DNA of 57,265 nucleotides from Alphaproteobacteria bacterium (GCA_030431875.1 JAUIIG010000014.1:1-57265); one strand, 5' to 3'. Shown: positions 8,337 through 19,037, counted from the first letter of the stretch. Program-made: numbers and translations. The notes: a model not told the origin generated them from the letters alone.

Positions 8337-8342
8337 AATCAC

Positions 8343-10016
<1,674 letters not shown>

Positions 10017-10131
10017 GGTCGTCCTTATCGGGTAAGCTGAAATAGCGTGGGATTTGCAGGCGCAGATAGGCGAGGGGGAGCCCTCCCGCAAGGCGTGTTG
10101 CAATCGTTGTCTGCGTGCTCACATTGGCACG

Positions 10132-10509
10132 ATGCACGGCGCGGCTTCACCGACAACACGGCTCACCGTCTGGTTCGACGGCGCATGCCCGCTGTGCCGG
10201 CGCGAAATCGCCATGTTGCGACGGCTGGATCGCCGTTTTGCCATCGAATTCGTCGACGTGAGCGAGGGACAGCCGGAGAGTTGCCCGGTGGCGCAGGCGG
10301 ACCTGCTCGCCCGCTTCCATGCACGCGAAGGCGACCGGGTCCTGTCTGGTGCGGCAGCCTTTGCCGCCATGTATCGCCGGATTCCCCTGCTGCGCCCCAT
10401 TGGTGAACTGGCGCGGCTGCCGTTGTTCGACAGGGTGTTCGAAGGCCTGTACCGCCTGTTCCTGCGCATCCGCCCGCGGCTGCAGCAATGGGCTGGCGGC
10501 AGGGACTGA
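10132..10509 (+). CDS. DCC-family (DUF393) thiol-disulfide oxidoreductase-like protein
   Basis: This 125-residue protein begins with WFDGACPLCRREI, the DxxCxxC motif that defines the DCC/DUF393 family of thioredoxin-like small proteins. The two Cys could cycle between thiol and disulfide. A second conserved block, RVLSGAAAFAAMYRRIP, also fits the family. No signal peptide is seen. The start at 10132 was chosen because the DGxCPLC motif lies about 17 residues in, as in family members; upstream in-frame codons run over the divergent ettA leader. Its electron partner is unknown. Confidence 0.8.
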   Translation: MHGAASPTTRLTVWFDGACPLCRREIAMLRRLDRRFAIEFVDVSEGQPESCPVAQADLLARFHAREGDRVLSGAAAFAAMYRRIPLLRPIGELARLPLFDRVFEGLYRLFLRIRPRLQQWAGGRD

Positions 10510-10593
10510 CCCGGAACCCGCTTTCATCACCGATCCCTTATCCGGCCCTTAACCAGTCGAGCCTAAGGCAAGCTTCGGGTAACAGGCGGGAAT

Positions 10594-11790
10594 ATGCGCG
10601 AGCAGCTTCTTGGAATGACAACGCCGGTTCTGGCGGCTGCATTCGCAGCGGTGTTCTTCGCGCTCTGGTGGCGCGCGGGGCTGGGCAAGCATGTGCTCGC
10701 CTTTGGCGTTTCCTTCGCCTGTGCGGCCATTGCCTTTCTGGCGACGCACCTGTTGCCCACCGGTTCGATCTATACCTTCCACCTGACGCACGCCTTCTAC
10801 GCCTTGTCGACGGCGACGATGGTCTGGGGAATGTGCAGCCGGGTCGGTCGCCCGGCCTATCTGGGAGTGCAGGTATCGATCTACGGCACGGCTGCATTGC
10901 TGCTGTCGGTGGCGGTGATGACCTCGCAAGACGCCGGTCCGCGATTGCTGATCGTGAACACCGCCTATGGCGCGATGTTCCTTGTCGGCATGGTGTCGCT
11001 GATGGGAGCGCCGCGCCGCCATGTCCTGGACACGCTGATACTGGTGATCGCGGCCACCAACGTAGCGGATTTCATGATCCGTCCCATGCTGCAATTGCTG
11101 GCCGAAGGGGCGATCCCGGTCGCCGAATACCGCCAGTCGATCTACTATTCGGTCATCAACCTGGTGCTGTCGATCAAGGCGCTCTCGCTGGCGATCGTGC
11201 TGGTGGTGGCCTGTGCCCATGAACTGATGACGGCAATGCGCGAACGTTCCGACCGCGATGCCCTGACCGGACTGCGCAACCGCCGCGCCTTCGAAACAGA
11301 CATCGCCGGCCCCCTGATGCTGGCACAGCAGACCGGTGTGCCGGTAAGCCTCGTCATTGCCGATATCGACCACTTCAAGCAGGTCAACGATATCTGGGGC
11401 CACCAGGCCGGGGACCAGGCCATAGCCGAGTTCGGACAGCTGATCGGCTCCATGACCCGCGAACAGGACATTGCGGGTCGCGTCGGTGGAGAGGAATTCT
11501 GCGTGCTGGTGTGGGATTGCCCCGGCGAAGCGGCAGAAAAGCTGGCCGAACGTATCCGGTCGCGCTTTGCACAACACCTCGTTCCGGCGATTGGGGAGTC
11601 CGTCCGACTTGCGGCGAGTTTCGGCGTGGCCCACCTGCGGGAAGGCGAAAGTTACGAGCGCCTGTTCGCCCGCGCGGACGCGGCCCTTTACCGGGCCAAG
11701 CAGAATGGTCGCAATCGGGTCGAAGGCGACCGACGAAACGAGGGTGAGCCCGCCGTGCGTCCTGCAATTGGTACAAGGGTGGCGGCCTGA
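10594..11790 (+). CDS. Membrane diguanylate cyclase (GGDEF), paralogue of the 6048-7271 gene
   Basis: This 398-residue protein has six hydrophobic segments followed by a GGDEF domain with RVGGEEFCVLVW and an RxxD I-site (REQD) five residues before it. The sensor region shares THAFYALSTATMVWG, MIRP and YRQSIYYSV with the other cyclase, so the two arose by duplication. Active-site Asp, Lys and Glu positions in DIDHFKQVNDIWGH are intact, so it is predicted to be active. Product is c-di-GMP. The GGDEF region is in fact the more similar part. It is followed by a peptidase gene after about 50 bases in the same direction, without clear evidence of co-regulation. Confidence 0.85.
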   Translation: MREQLLGMTTPVLAAAFAAVFFALWWRAGLGKHVLAFGVSFACAAIAFLATHLLPTGSIYTFHLTHAFYALSTATMVWGMCSRVGRPAYLGVQVSIYGTAALLLSVAVMTSQDAGPRLLIVNTAYGAMFLVGMVSLMGAPRRHVLDTLILVIAATNVADFMIRPMLQLLAEGAIPVAEYRQSIYYSVINLVLSIKALSLAIVLVVACAHELMTAMRERSDRDALTGLRNRRAFETDIAGPLMLAQQTGVPVSLVIADIDHFKQVNDIWGHQAGDQAIAEFGQLIGSMTREQDIAGRVGGEEFCVLVWDCPGEAAEKLAERIRSRFAQHLVPAIGESVRLAASFGVAHLREGESYERLFARADAALYRAKQNGRNRVEGDRRNEGEPAVRPAIGTRVAA

Positions 11791-11839
11791 TCGGGCTATT
11801 GCTGGACTTGCCCTGATGGCGAGGTTAGCACTCGCGCCC

Positions 11840-13222
11840 ATGAACAAGACCCTCCTGGCGCTAGCCGCGCTTTCGCTCGCCATTCCCGCCAATGTTGCCG
11901 CCCAGCGTTACGACAGCCGTTACGGCCTCGAACCCGGCGCGCATGACGAGATTGCCTGGGATTTCCTTGAAGGGATCACCACCGAGGTCGGTCCGCGCCT
12001 TGCCGGAACCGAGGACGAGGCACGCGGCCGTGCCTGGGCCGTGGAATGGCTCGAGGCCCACGGGTTCGAGAACGTCGTGGACGAACCTTTCATGCACAAC
12101 ACCTGGATCCGCGGCGAGGAACGCGCCCGTATCGTCGGCGACTTCGCCCAGCCGCTGGTGCTGACGGCGCTCGGCTATAGCGGCGCGACGCCAGCCGAGG
12201 GTATCACCGCCGAAGTCGTCCACTTCGCCTCCATGGCGGAATTGAACGCGGCACCGGCCGAGAGCGTGGCAGGCAAGATCGTCTACCTCGGTCACGCGAT
12301 GCGCGCGACGCAGGACGGCTCGCACTACGGATACTTTGGTTCACCGCGCCGCCAAGGCCCCTCGATTGCCGCGCAAAAGGGCGCTGCTGCCGTGGTGATC
12401 CGCTCCATCGGTTCGGATAATGACCGCTTGCCGCACACCGGCGCTACCAGCTGGGCCGAGGGTGTCAGCCCGATCCCGGCAGCCGCGCTCAGCAACCCCG
12501 ACGCCGACAACCTCGAACGCATTTTCGAGCGTGGCGGAACAGTGACGATGGAACTGGTGCTGACACCGCAACACGTGGGCATGACCGAAAGCGGCAATGT
12601 CACGGGCGAGATCGTCGGCAGTGATCCGTCGCTGCCGCCGGTGCTGCTCGCCTGTCACCTCGACAGCTGGGACACTGGCACCGGCGCGATCGACGATGCT
12701 TCGGGCTGCGCCATCGCCGCTGCGGCCGCCCTGCGCGTGCAGGAACAGGGGCAGCCGCTGCGCACCATTCGGGTGCTGTTTGCAGGTGCCGAGGAGACCG
12801 GCCTGTGGGGCTCTGCCGCCTATTCCGCCGCCCATGCCGACGAGGAAATTGGCGTCGGGCTTGAAAGCGATTTCGGTGCCGGCCTGATCTGGCGTCTGGA
12901 AACCAATTTCGCCCGCAGCAACCCCATGCTGTTCGCACAGCTGGCAGCAGCCGTGGAGGGCTACGGCGTCCTGCCCGCTCCCGGCATTGTCGCAACCGGC
13001 GGTGCCGATCTCAACATCCTGCGTGACCAGGGCGGGGCGATCATCGACCTCCAGCAGGATGGATCGCGCTATTTCGACCTGCACCACACCGCCAACGACA
13101 CGCTCGACAAGGTCGATCCGATGGAACTGGCGCAGAACGTTGCCGTCTGGACGGCCGTGGCGCAGGTGCTGGCCAACCACGATGGCTCGTTTCTGGGTGC
13201 AGAACCCATCGCTGGCGAGTAA
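11840..13222 (+). CDS. Secreted M28-family zinc peptidase (carboxypeptidase Q-like)
   Basis: This 460-residue protein has a signal peptide (residues 1-20, ending ANVAAQ), a PA-type inserted domain around residues 110-240, and an M28 catalytic core. Zinc-binding motifs are visible: HLDSWDTGTGAIDDASG supplies His and bridging Asp, AEETGLWGS the catalytic and metal-binding Glu, ESDFGAG an Asp ligand and DLHHTANDT a His ligand. Such enzymes remove amino acids or dipeptides from peptides outside the cytoplasm. The start at 11840 was chosen for the clean signal peptide; in-frame start codons upstream would add residues without a pattern. Very likely active. Confidence 0.9.
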   Translation: MNKTLLALAALSLAIPANVAAQRYDSRYGLEPGAHDEIAWDFLEGITTEVGPRLAGTEDEARGRAWAVEWLEAHGFENVVDEPFMHNTWIRGEERARIVGDFAQPLVLTALGYSGATPAEGITAEVVHFASMAELNAAPAESVAGKIVYLGHAMRATQDGSHYGYFGSPRRQGPSIAAQKGAAAVVIRSIGSDNDRLPHTGATSWAEGVSPIPAAALSNPDADNLERIFERGGTVTMELVLTPQHVGMTESGNVTGEIVGSDPSLPPVLLACHLDSWDTGTGAIDDASGCAIAAAAALRVQEQGQPLRTIRVLFAGAEETGLWGSAAYSAAHADEEIGVGLESDFGAGLIWRLETNFARSNPMLFAQLAAAVEGYGVLPAPGIVATGGADLNILRDQGGAIIDLQQDGSRYFDLHHTANDTLDKVDPMELAQNVAVWTAVAQVLANHDGSFLGAEPIAGE

Positions 13223-13281
13223 GCACGCTTGCGGGCCAAACTGCCTCGGTTTAGGGGCACGCCCGCACGAAGGTTTGGTTG

Positions 13282-13358
13282 GGGCCTGTAGCTCAGTTGG
13301 TTAGAGCTGGCCGCTCATAACGGCTAGGTCGCGGGTTCGAGTCCTGCCGGGCCCACCA
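13282..13358 (+). tRNA. tRNA with anticodon CAU, probably tRNA-Ile2
   Basis: The 77-base cloverleaf folds with a 7-bp acceptor stem (GGGCCTG with CGGGCCC), D arm GCTC/GAGC, anticodon stem GGCCG/CGGCT with loop CTCATAA, T arm GCGGG/CCTGC and an encoded CCA. The anticodon CAT could be Met or the lysidine-modified Ile2. The GGGCC acceptor with CGGGCCCA tail resembles alphaproteobacterial tRNA-Ile(CAU), not elongator Met. Identity is moderate; that it is a tRNA is near certain. Confidence 0.9.
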
Positions 13359-13375
13359 TCCTTCGTGTTCCTCCC

Positions 13376-13792
13376 TCAGGCAGTCCGGTGGATCAGCTCC
13401 GGGCAATCGGCAGCCACCATGCCGTCGTCATCCCAGCGCGCGATGTAGAAGGCCTGCCGAGCGGCAAGCTGGGTGCAGGCGATATTGGTGCCATCGGCGT
13501 AGACCACCGCCAGTGTGCGGCCATACCGATCGCGTCCCAGTCGCACGATCGTGAGCGAGGCCCCGGCAACGATGGCTTCGAGTGTGCGCTTCGATGCCTC
13601 GCCGTCCCCTTCGACACATTGCCTGCCTTGGCGGCAGGCACGGGTTTCGGGCGCGTCGATGCCGGTGATGCGGATGCGCTCGTCACCGCAGCGGATGGTG
13701 TCTCCGTCAGTAACCGAGCAGGCGAGGGTGAGCGCAATGGCGCTGGCAGCGGAAAGAATCATGGCAAGGGCCTTGGCAGCAAGGCTGGCCAT
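13376..13792 (-). CDS. Secreted or membrane-anchored SNase-like nuclease
   Basis: This 138-residue protein has an N-terminal hydrophobic segment (residues 5-24) and a staphylococcal nuclease-like (SNc/TNase) OB-fold. The expected residues are present: DGDT, the [10 protein letters not shown] strand supplying Arg and Glu, and [12 protein letters not shown] with the second Arg. It would cleave DNA or RNA in a Ca2+-dependent manner outside the cytoplasm. The ATG at 13792 gives a signal-like start; longer in-frame forms extend into the region of the tRNA-Pro gene side without a protein-like pattern. It lies between two tRNA genes on the opposite strand. Confidence 0.8.
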   Translation of the reverse strand: MASLAAKALAMILSAASAIALTLACSVTDGDTIRCGDERIRITGIDAPETRACRQGRQCVEGDGEASKRTLEAIVAGASLTIVRLGRDRYGRTLAVVYADGTNIACTQLAARQAFYIARWDDDGMVAADCPELIHRTA

Positions 13793-13924
13793 GATCGCGC
13801 GGAGGCCTGTCGAAATCGGAAGCTTTGGCCAAGGGAAACTACGTGGCTGGCACTGCGGGATCGATAGCTTTCGGCCTTTCGTGCTTGCACCGATATCGTG
13901 CAATCTCTAGGGGCCTCGTCGGCT

Positions 13925-14001
<77 letters not shown>

Positions 14002-14060
14002 ACCTTGCCAGCATTGGCCCTCTCACCTGATCGCGCTATGCGTTGATCAAGGAGAGAGTC

Positions 14061-15137
14061 ATGCGCCTGATAGCAATTCCAGTTGCCCTCTTGATGGCTT
14101 CACCTGCCTTGGCGCAGGAGGACCCGACCCCGCGCGAGCTGGCCGTCCTGGCTGGAGCGCAGGTAGCTGAAGAGGGCTGGGAAACTCCGCGCACCTCCTG
14201 GGGCGACCCGGACCTGCGCGGTATCTGGCCGCTCGACGCGGTTGGTCGCACGCCCGTTGCCCGGCCCGAGGCACTGGGTGAGCAAGCCTACCTCACGGAC
14301 GAGGAGTATGCAGAGGCGATAGCCGCTGCCGAGGCCACCGCAGCCGGCTACGAACGCGAGGATGCCGAGGGCGAGATCGGGGCAGGGCACTGGTTCGAAT
14401 GGGGCCAGCCATTGCGCCAGACATCGCTGATCATGGAACCGGCCAATGGCCGCCACCCGCAATTGACAGAGGAAGGGGAACGGCGCTCTGCCGCCATGCT
14501 TTCCAGTTGGTCGCACGACGTTTTCGAGGGGATCGAGGACTTCAACTCGCTCGACCTGTGCATTTCGCGCGGACTGCCGAGCTCGATGACGCCCTTCCCC
14601 TATAACAATGGCCTGCGCGTGTTCCAGTCGCCCGGCTTCGTGGTGCTGCAGCTGGAACTGGTCCACGAAACGCGGATCATCCCCATTGGTGACACGCCGC
14701 GCCTGCCGGACCAGATCCGTCCGTGGCTGGGCCAGTCGCGCGGTTATTGGGACGGTGATTCCCTGATCATCGAAACCACCAACCTGACGGGTGAAACACC
14801 GCTCAACATCGTTGGCCCCGGCAACAAGCCGCTGCCCACCAGCGACCAGCAGCGCATGGTTGAACGGATTACGCCAGTCGGCCCGGACACGCTGTTCTAC
14901 GAGGCGTGGATCGACGATCCCGTGGTGCTGACCGAACCGTTCAAACTGGCCTTCCCGTGGTCGCGCGACGACGACTACGAGATGTACGAATATGCCTGCC
15001 ACGAGGGCAACACCATCGTGCGGAACTACATCACCGCCACCAGCCCGCGCTTCAATCCCGATGCAGGCGAAGCCATGGGCGCAGCGGAATGGGTTGGCCG
15101 GACCGTTACCGGCACGGTCGAAGATGAAGAGGAATAG
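14061..15137 (+). CDS. Secreted protein of unknown function, sphingomonad type
   Basis: This 358-residue protein has a signal peptide (residues 1-17, ending ALAQ) and no catalytic motif I recognise. A distinctive block near residue 230 reads GYWDGDSLIIETTNLTG, followed by MVERITPVGPDTLFYEAWIDDP, and similar phrases (GHWEGDTLVIDTVG) recur in the protein at 29390-30169. The two belong to one family that is frequent and unstudied in Sphingomonadales. The ATG at 14061 is set by AAGGAGAG just upstream; an earlier ATG at 14043 lacks an SD. Probably periplasmic or outer-membrane associated. Confidence 0.8.
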   Translation: MRLIAIPVALLMASPALAQEDPTPRELAVLAGAQVAEEGWETPRTSWGDPDLRGIWPLDAVGRTPVARPEALGEQAYLTDEEYAEAIAAAEATAAGYEREDAEGEIGAGHWFEWGQPLRQTSLIMEPANGRHPQLTEEGERRSAAMLSSWSHDVFEGIEDFNSLDLCISRGLPSSMTPFPYNNGLRVFQSPGFVVLQLELVHETRIIPIGDTPRLPDQIRPWLGQSRGYWDGDSLIIETTNLTGETPLNIVGPGNKPLPTSDQQRMVERITPVGPDTLFYEAWIDDPVVLTEPFKLAFPWSRDDDYEMYEYACHEGNTIVRNYITATSPRFNPDAGEAMGAAEWVGRTVTGTVEDEEE

Positions 15138-15140
15138 CGC

Positions 15141-16139
15141 CTAGCGCTGCACGCTTGCCATCACGTCATTGACGCTGCTGGCCTTCACTCCGCGCTGTGC
15201 GAGATAGGCGAAGATGCGGCGCCACCAGTCATAAAGCGCGTCAAGGTCCTCTTCGTCGCGCACATAGGGGGTGGAGCCGGGCCGCAGCGACGGGCTGTGG
15301 AAGCTGAACACCAGCATCGGCAGGTCGTCGTCGAGGGCCATGTCGATGCCGCGAATGGCCTCTTCCACGCTCACGCCTTCGGGCGTCAGCGGAACGCGTT
15401 CGAGCAGGCCCAGCTTGGCCAGCACCCCGCGCATGGAAGGGGCCCGCCACAGGCGCGGGTAGATCAGGTCGCCCTGCCTGCGCAGCATGCCCCAGTAGCT
15501 GGTCGTCAGCGGCAGTTCGAGCAGGGTGTGCTCATCATCGACCCAGTAGGGATAAAGCGGGTGGCCGCGATAGTCCGGCCCGCCAGCGCTGGAATAGTCG
15601 AACAGGGGGCGCACCGAGGTATCGATGGCAATTCCCTGGTCCAGCAGGATTTCTGCCGTGTTGGGCCCCACGCCATAGCGGCCCGCCCGATAGATCAGCG
15701 GGGCACTGCCAAAGCGCTTTTCGATCATGTCGCGCAACTGGGTGAACTTCCCGCGCTCCAGCCGCCGGTGCAGGTTGCCGGAGAAGGAATTGAACTGGTT
15801 GACCTCTTCCTCGAACGGCGGGTTGACCCAGGGGTGCAACTGCACGCCGATCTCGGCTTTTCCCGCCGCCAGAGGACCGGTGAGGATTTCTGCCGCATAG
15901 TCGGAATTGGCGATAGGCCAGTCGACCAGGTAGATCGGCACCACGCCCTCGTTCTCGCAGAACTCCTGGAACTTGGCGAGGCGGGGGACATGCTCGGTGC
16001 CGTGGCTGTCGCGTGACAGCGGCTGGTCCCAGTCGAAGTCTTCTTCGGTGTCGACCGTCAGCAGGAAGCGCGGGGTATCGTCGGCAAAACGCGCGCGTGC
16101 GCTCGCCGCTGGCGGTTCGAGCAGGTTGCCCGTGGCCAA
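15141..16139 (-). CDS. Polysaccharide deacetylase-family protein (WalW-like)
   Basis: This 332-residue protein has carbohydrate esterase 4-like features: a first Asp-rich strand LLTVDTEEDFDWD, IGVQLHPWVNPPF supplying a His, and RAGRYGVG and VFSFHSPSL later on. WalW-type proteins in sphingomonads have this form. There is no clear signal peptide in the first 20 residues, so location is uncertain. It could deacetylate a surface glycan, but the substrate is not visible. It ends four bases before the neighbouring stop and is convergent with the secreted-protein gene at 14061-15137. The kinase gene 16159-17928 lies 19 bases upstream on the same strand and may be co-transcribed. Confidence 0.8.
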   Translation of the reverse strand: MATGNLLEPPAASARARFADDTPRFLLTVDTEEDFDWDQPLSRDSHGTEHVPRLAKFQEFCENEGVVPIYLVDWPIANSDYAAEILTGPLAAGKAEIGVQLHPWVNPPFEEEVNQFNSFSGNLHRRLERGKFTQLRDMIEKRFGSAPLIYRAGRYGVGPNTAEILLDQGIAIDTSVRPLFDYSSAGGPDYRGHPLYPYWVDDEHTLLELPLTTSYWGMLRRQGDLIYPRLWRAPSMRGVLAKLGLLERVPLTPEGVSVEEAIRGIDMALDDDLPMLVFSFHSPSLRPGSTPYVRDEEDLDALYDWWRRIFAYLAQRGVKASSVNDVMASVQR

Positions 16140-16158
16140 GATATGATCTCCCCGGTTG

Positions 16159-17928
16159 TCAGGCCGAACCGTCGTCAGCCTGGGCGTCGGGTTCCTCTAT
16201 CACATCTGCGGGGTCAATGGATGGTAAACGCAATTCAACTGTATTTCCGGAACAGTCCAACGATCCGCCTGCAGCGCGCGCTTCGGCCTCGACGAGGCGG
16301 AAGGTAAAGGCCGGGCCGAACATGCCCGCGCTTACGACCTTGCGGCGCTGGCCGTCGCGGCTGGTGTCCGGTCCGGCATTGCGCAGCGTTTCGGGCACTT
16401 CCAGCCGGAGACACAGCTCTGCGCCGTCGCCGCTCAGGTCGAGCTCGGCAATTTCCCCCGGTCCCAGCGCGGCAGCTGCCGTGGCGAGCAGGCGCCAGCA
16501 CAGCAGCAGGACTTCTTCGCGGGCCAGGTCCACGGTGAAGGGCGAGCCCGATACCTCCAGCGCGAACCCGGCGTTGCGGGGACGCAGGACGCCTTCGAGG
16601 CGGCGGATCGTATCGGCAAGGGCGGCGCGGAAATCGGTCTGCCCCTCTTCCAGGTCCATCGCGCGGCTTTCCAGCTTTACCAGCCGGTCCACCTCGTCGA
16701 AGCCCGCCAGCAGCTTGGCGGCATCGACGGCAATGGCGGCGGCGTGGGCGCGGTATTCGTGCGGGACTGCTCCGAACAGCTGCTGCTGGATGATCTCGGC
16801 AAAGCCCTGGATCGCGTTCACCGGCGTGCGCAATTCGTGCAGTACCTGCCGCATGGCGTCGCCGGGGCTGTCCCGCTCTTCTTCGGCTGCGGGCAGGTTG
16901 GGGCGATAGAGCCGCGCGACATAGCCGGTGAAGCCGCCCGTGGCCGGGCTGAACAGCGGCACGGCGTCCATGCGCCATTCGCCGCTGATTTCCGGCGCGG
17001 CGTCCAGCGTCAGGGCGGCTTGGCGCAGCGGCTGGCGGCGCAGCAACTGCACACGCGTGGCTTCGTCCAGGTCCACCAGTGCACCCGGATGGGCCGAGGC
17101 GAGCGCAAGACCCACCAGCAAGGGTGCGCTGCGCCCTTCAACGTGAGTGACTACGCCTTCGGCATCGGTGGCGAGGTCGATCAGCTTCTCCGGCACGCTG
17201 TCGCGGTGTGGTGCGGCGTCACCCAGCGGCAGGCGCGGGTGCTGGCTGGCAGCGGTGCGGTTCTGCTGGAAGGCTTCGATGCGCGCGCGCAAGTCTGCGA
17301 TGGCGGGATCGCGCAGGGGCGCGGTTGCCGCCAGGTCCGGGCGTGCGGTGGGTGCGGAGGCAGGCGCCTCGGTTTCCGCCTGGGTGGGCAGACCCGGCAG
17401 CACGAGGTCGCGTACGCCCAGCTTCCCCAGCAAGTCCTTGACGCCTTGCGGCAGGTCGCGGCGATGGCGCAGGAAACCGCGAGCGGTAACGGGCAGCTGC
17501 GGGATCAGGTCGAGCCACTGCTCCTCGCTCAGCCGCGCCGTGGCCATGGCGGCCGCTGCGGGCTTGGGGTCGCCCTCGGCAAGGAAGGCCACCATCGCCG
17601 GATTGCGCAGGCGCAGGCCGGGTTCACGCAGGATGGCTGACTGTACGTCTTGCGGAATCTTGCGCTGCAATTCGTCCAGCCGGACGAAGCCGGCAATGGT
17701 CCCCATGCGCGGATTTTCCGTCGCCAGCGTCGGCTTTACCAGCAGCCGGTCAACCTCGGCAGCGGGCAGGGCGCGGGCCTTGGCAGCGAGTCGCGCCAGG
17801 GCCGGCCCCGAAAGGCGCGTAGGCCGCGTTCCCAGCAGGTCCAGCAACTGCCTGAATTGCGTGCGCAATCCGGCCTCGCTACCGGCGCGTTTGCGCAGCA
17901 CAGTGGCAAGGCGGTCATCGAACAGCAT
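16159..17928 (-). CDS. Histidine kinase-like protein with degenerate ATP-binding region
   Basis: This 589-residue protein has a helical N-terminal region (about 1-225), a PAS-like segment (about 255-345) and a HisKA dimerisation helix with the phospho-acceptor H364 in LHELRTPVNAIQGF. The C-terminal part, where HATPase_c should be, is poor: the N box lacks its Asn (LLLCWRLLATAAAAL), and no DxGxG or later glycine box is clear, although MFGPAFTFRLVEAEARAAGG resembles the G2 box region. It may be a pseudokinase or use a divergent ATPase. The ATG at 17928 gives MLFDDRLATV. No response regulator is adjacent. The Lrp gene lies divergent about 205 bases upstream. Confidence 0.75.
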   Translation of the reverse strand: MLFDDRLATVLRKRAGSEAGLRTQFRQLLDLLGTRPTRLSGPALARLAAKARALPAAEVDRLLVKPTLATENPRMGTIAGFVRLDELQRKIPQDVQSAILREPGLRLRNPAMVAFLAEGDPKPAAAAMATARLSEEQWLDLIPQLPVTARGFLRHRRDLPQGVKDLLGKLGVRDLVLPGLPTQAETEAPASAPTARPDLAATAPLRDPAIADLRARIEAFQQNRTAASQHPRLPLGDAAPHRDSVPEKLIDLATDAEGVVTHVEGRSAPLLVGLALASAHPGALVDLDEATRVQLLRRQPLRQAALTLDAAPEISGEWRMDAVPLFSPATGGFTGYVARLYRPNLPAAEEERDSPGDAMRQVLHELRTPVNAIQGFAEIIQQQLFGAVPHEYRAHAAAIAVDAAKLLAGFDEVDRLVKLESRAMDLEEGQTDFRAALADTIRRLEGVLRPRNAGFALEVSGSPFTVDLAREEVLLLCWRLLATAAAALGPGEIAELDLSGDGAELCLRLEVPETLRNAGPDTSRDGQRRKVVSAGMFGPAFTFRLVEAEARAAGGSLDCSGNTVELRLPSIDPADVIEEPDAQADDGSA

Positions 17929-18133
17929 CGGGCTCCGGCGGGAAACAGGGTTAAGAATTTGCGATGCTGGCAATAGCGGTGTCCCGTCGCGCAAGCATGG
18001 TTAAGGCTGGACGCGTTGCAAAAGGGGACAATTGCGTTATTAAAGAAGATTATTCCGCAAGGGAGAGAGATGACGTCAACGATATTACTTGTATCGTGCG
18101 TCGATGAGCGGATTCCGAAAGGGGGCCTTGGCA

Positions 18134-18598
18134 ATGTCCACACTCGACAAGATTGACCGCCGGCTGTTGGCCGAATTGCAGGCTGAAGGGCGGGTCACCA
18201 ATGTCGATCTAGCCCGCCGGGTGGGGCTGACGGCGCCGCCGTGCCTGCGCCGCGTTCGCGCGCTGGAAGAAGACGGCGTGATCAAGGGCTATCATGCCTA
18301 TCTCGACGCCAGCAAGCTGGGCTTCGCCATCACGGTCTTCGCCATGGTCAGCCTGCGCAGCCAGGCCGAGGAGGACCTCAAGGCCTTCGAGGACCACATC
18401 AAGGCGCTGCCCGAAGTGCGCGAGTGCCACATGCTGAATGGCGAGATCGACTTCATCCTCAAGATCGTGAGCAAGGACCTGCAAAGTTTCCAGGAATTCC
18501 TCACCAGCAAGCTGACGCCAGCGCCCAACGTGGCCAGCGTCAAGACTTCGCTGACGATCCGCACCAGCAAGCACGAACCCGGCGTTCCGCTGGAATAG
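18134..18598 (+). CDS. Lrp/AsnC-family transcription regulator
   Basis: This 154-residue protein has an N-terminal winged HTH (DKIDRRLLAELQAEGRVTNVDLARRVGL) and a C-terminal RAM/AsnC ligand-binding domain (about 65-145), with the KIVSKDLQSFQEFLTSKL helix. Such proteins form dimers and octamers that sense amino acids and control their metabolism. In-frame ATGs at 18089 and 18104 give longer forms, but family members start close to the MSTLDKIDRR sequence, so 18134 was chosen. The downstream GFA-like gene begins five bases after its stop, so the two probably form an operon. The target amino acid cannot be named. Confidence 0.9.
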   Translation: MSTLDKIDRRLLAELQAEGRVTNVDLARRVGLTAPPCLRRVRALEEDGVIKGYHAYLDASKLGFAITVFAMVSLRSQAEEDLKAFEDHIKALPEVRECHMLNGEIDFILKIVSKDLQSFQEFLTSKLTPAPNVASVKTSLTIRTSKHEPGVPLE

Positions 18599-18603
18599 TT
18601 CCG

Positions 18604-19035
18604 ATGGCGTCTGACACGATCAAGGGTCACTGCCTGTGCGGTGCGGTGCAGGTCGCGCTCAGTGGTCCGAAGCAGCACGTCGAAGTCTGCCACTGTGACA
18701 TGTGTCGCCGCTGGGCCGGGGCCTATTTCGTCGGCCTCGATGGTGAAAGCTTCACGATCACGGGCGAGGATGCCGTGAGGACCTACAACGCCAGCAAGTG
18801 GGGCGAGCGTGCCTTCTGCGGCACATGTGGCAGCAACCTGTGGTACAAGTTCCTGCCCACGGGTACCCGCAGCTTCCTCGCCGGATTGTTCACTGATGTG
18901 GACAAGTACCAAGTCCAGAAAGAGATTTTCGTCGACGAGAAGGCCTGCTGGAGCGACCTTTCCGGCGATCATCCGCGGCTGACAGGCGAGGAGGAAATCG
19001 CGCACGCCAAGGCGGCGGGTTTCACCTTCGACTAG
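18604..19035 (+). CDS. GFA-family protein (glutathione-dependent formaldehyde-activating type)
   Basis: This 143-residue protein carries the GFA zinc-binding pattern: CLCGAVQ near the N-terminus, CHCDMCRRW, and CGTCGSNLW with Cys residues spaced as in the family. The founding member speeds the reaction of formaldehyde with glutathione, but most GFA paralogues have unproven roles. No signal peptide. It follows the Lrp gene after five bases and could be its target or partner. It ends just before the TIR gene, which converges on it with a two-base gap. Confidence 0.85.
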   Translation: MASDTIKGHCLCGAVQVALSGPKQHVEVCHCDMCRRWAGAYFVGLDGESFTITGEDAVRTYNASKWGERAFCGTCGSNLWYKFLPTGTRSFLAGLFTDVDKYQVQKEIFVDEKACWSDLSGDHPRLTGEEEIAHAKAAGFTFD

Positions 19036-19037
19036 GC

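Noticed and set aside
18036-18056. TTAA-like motif near the Lrp gene considered as a CtrA site
   Set aside because: Second half reads TATT, the match is weak, and there is no further support.
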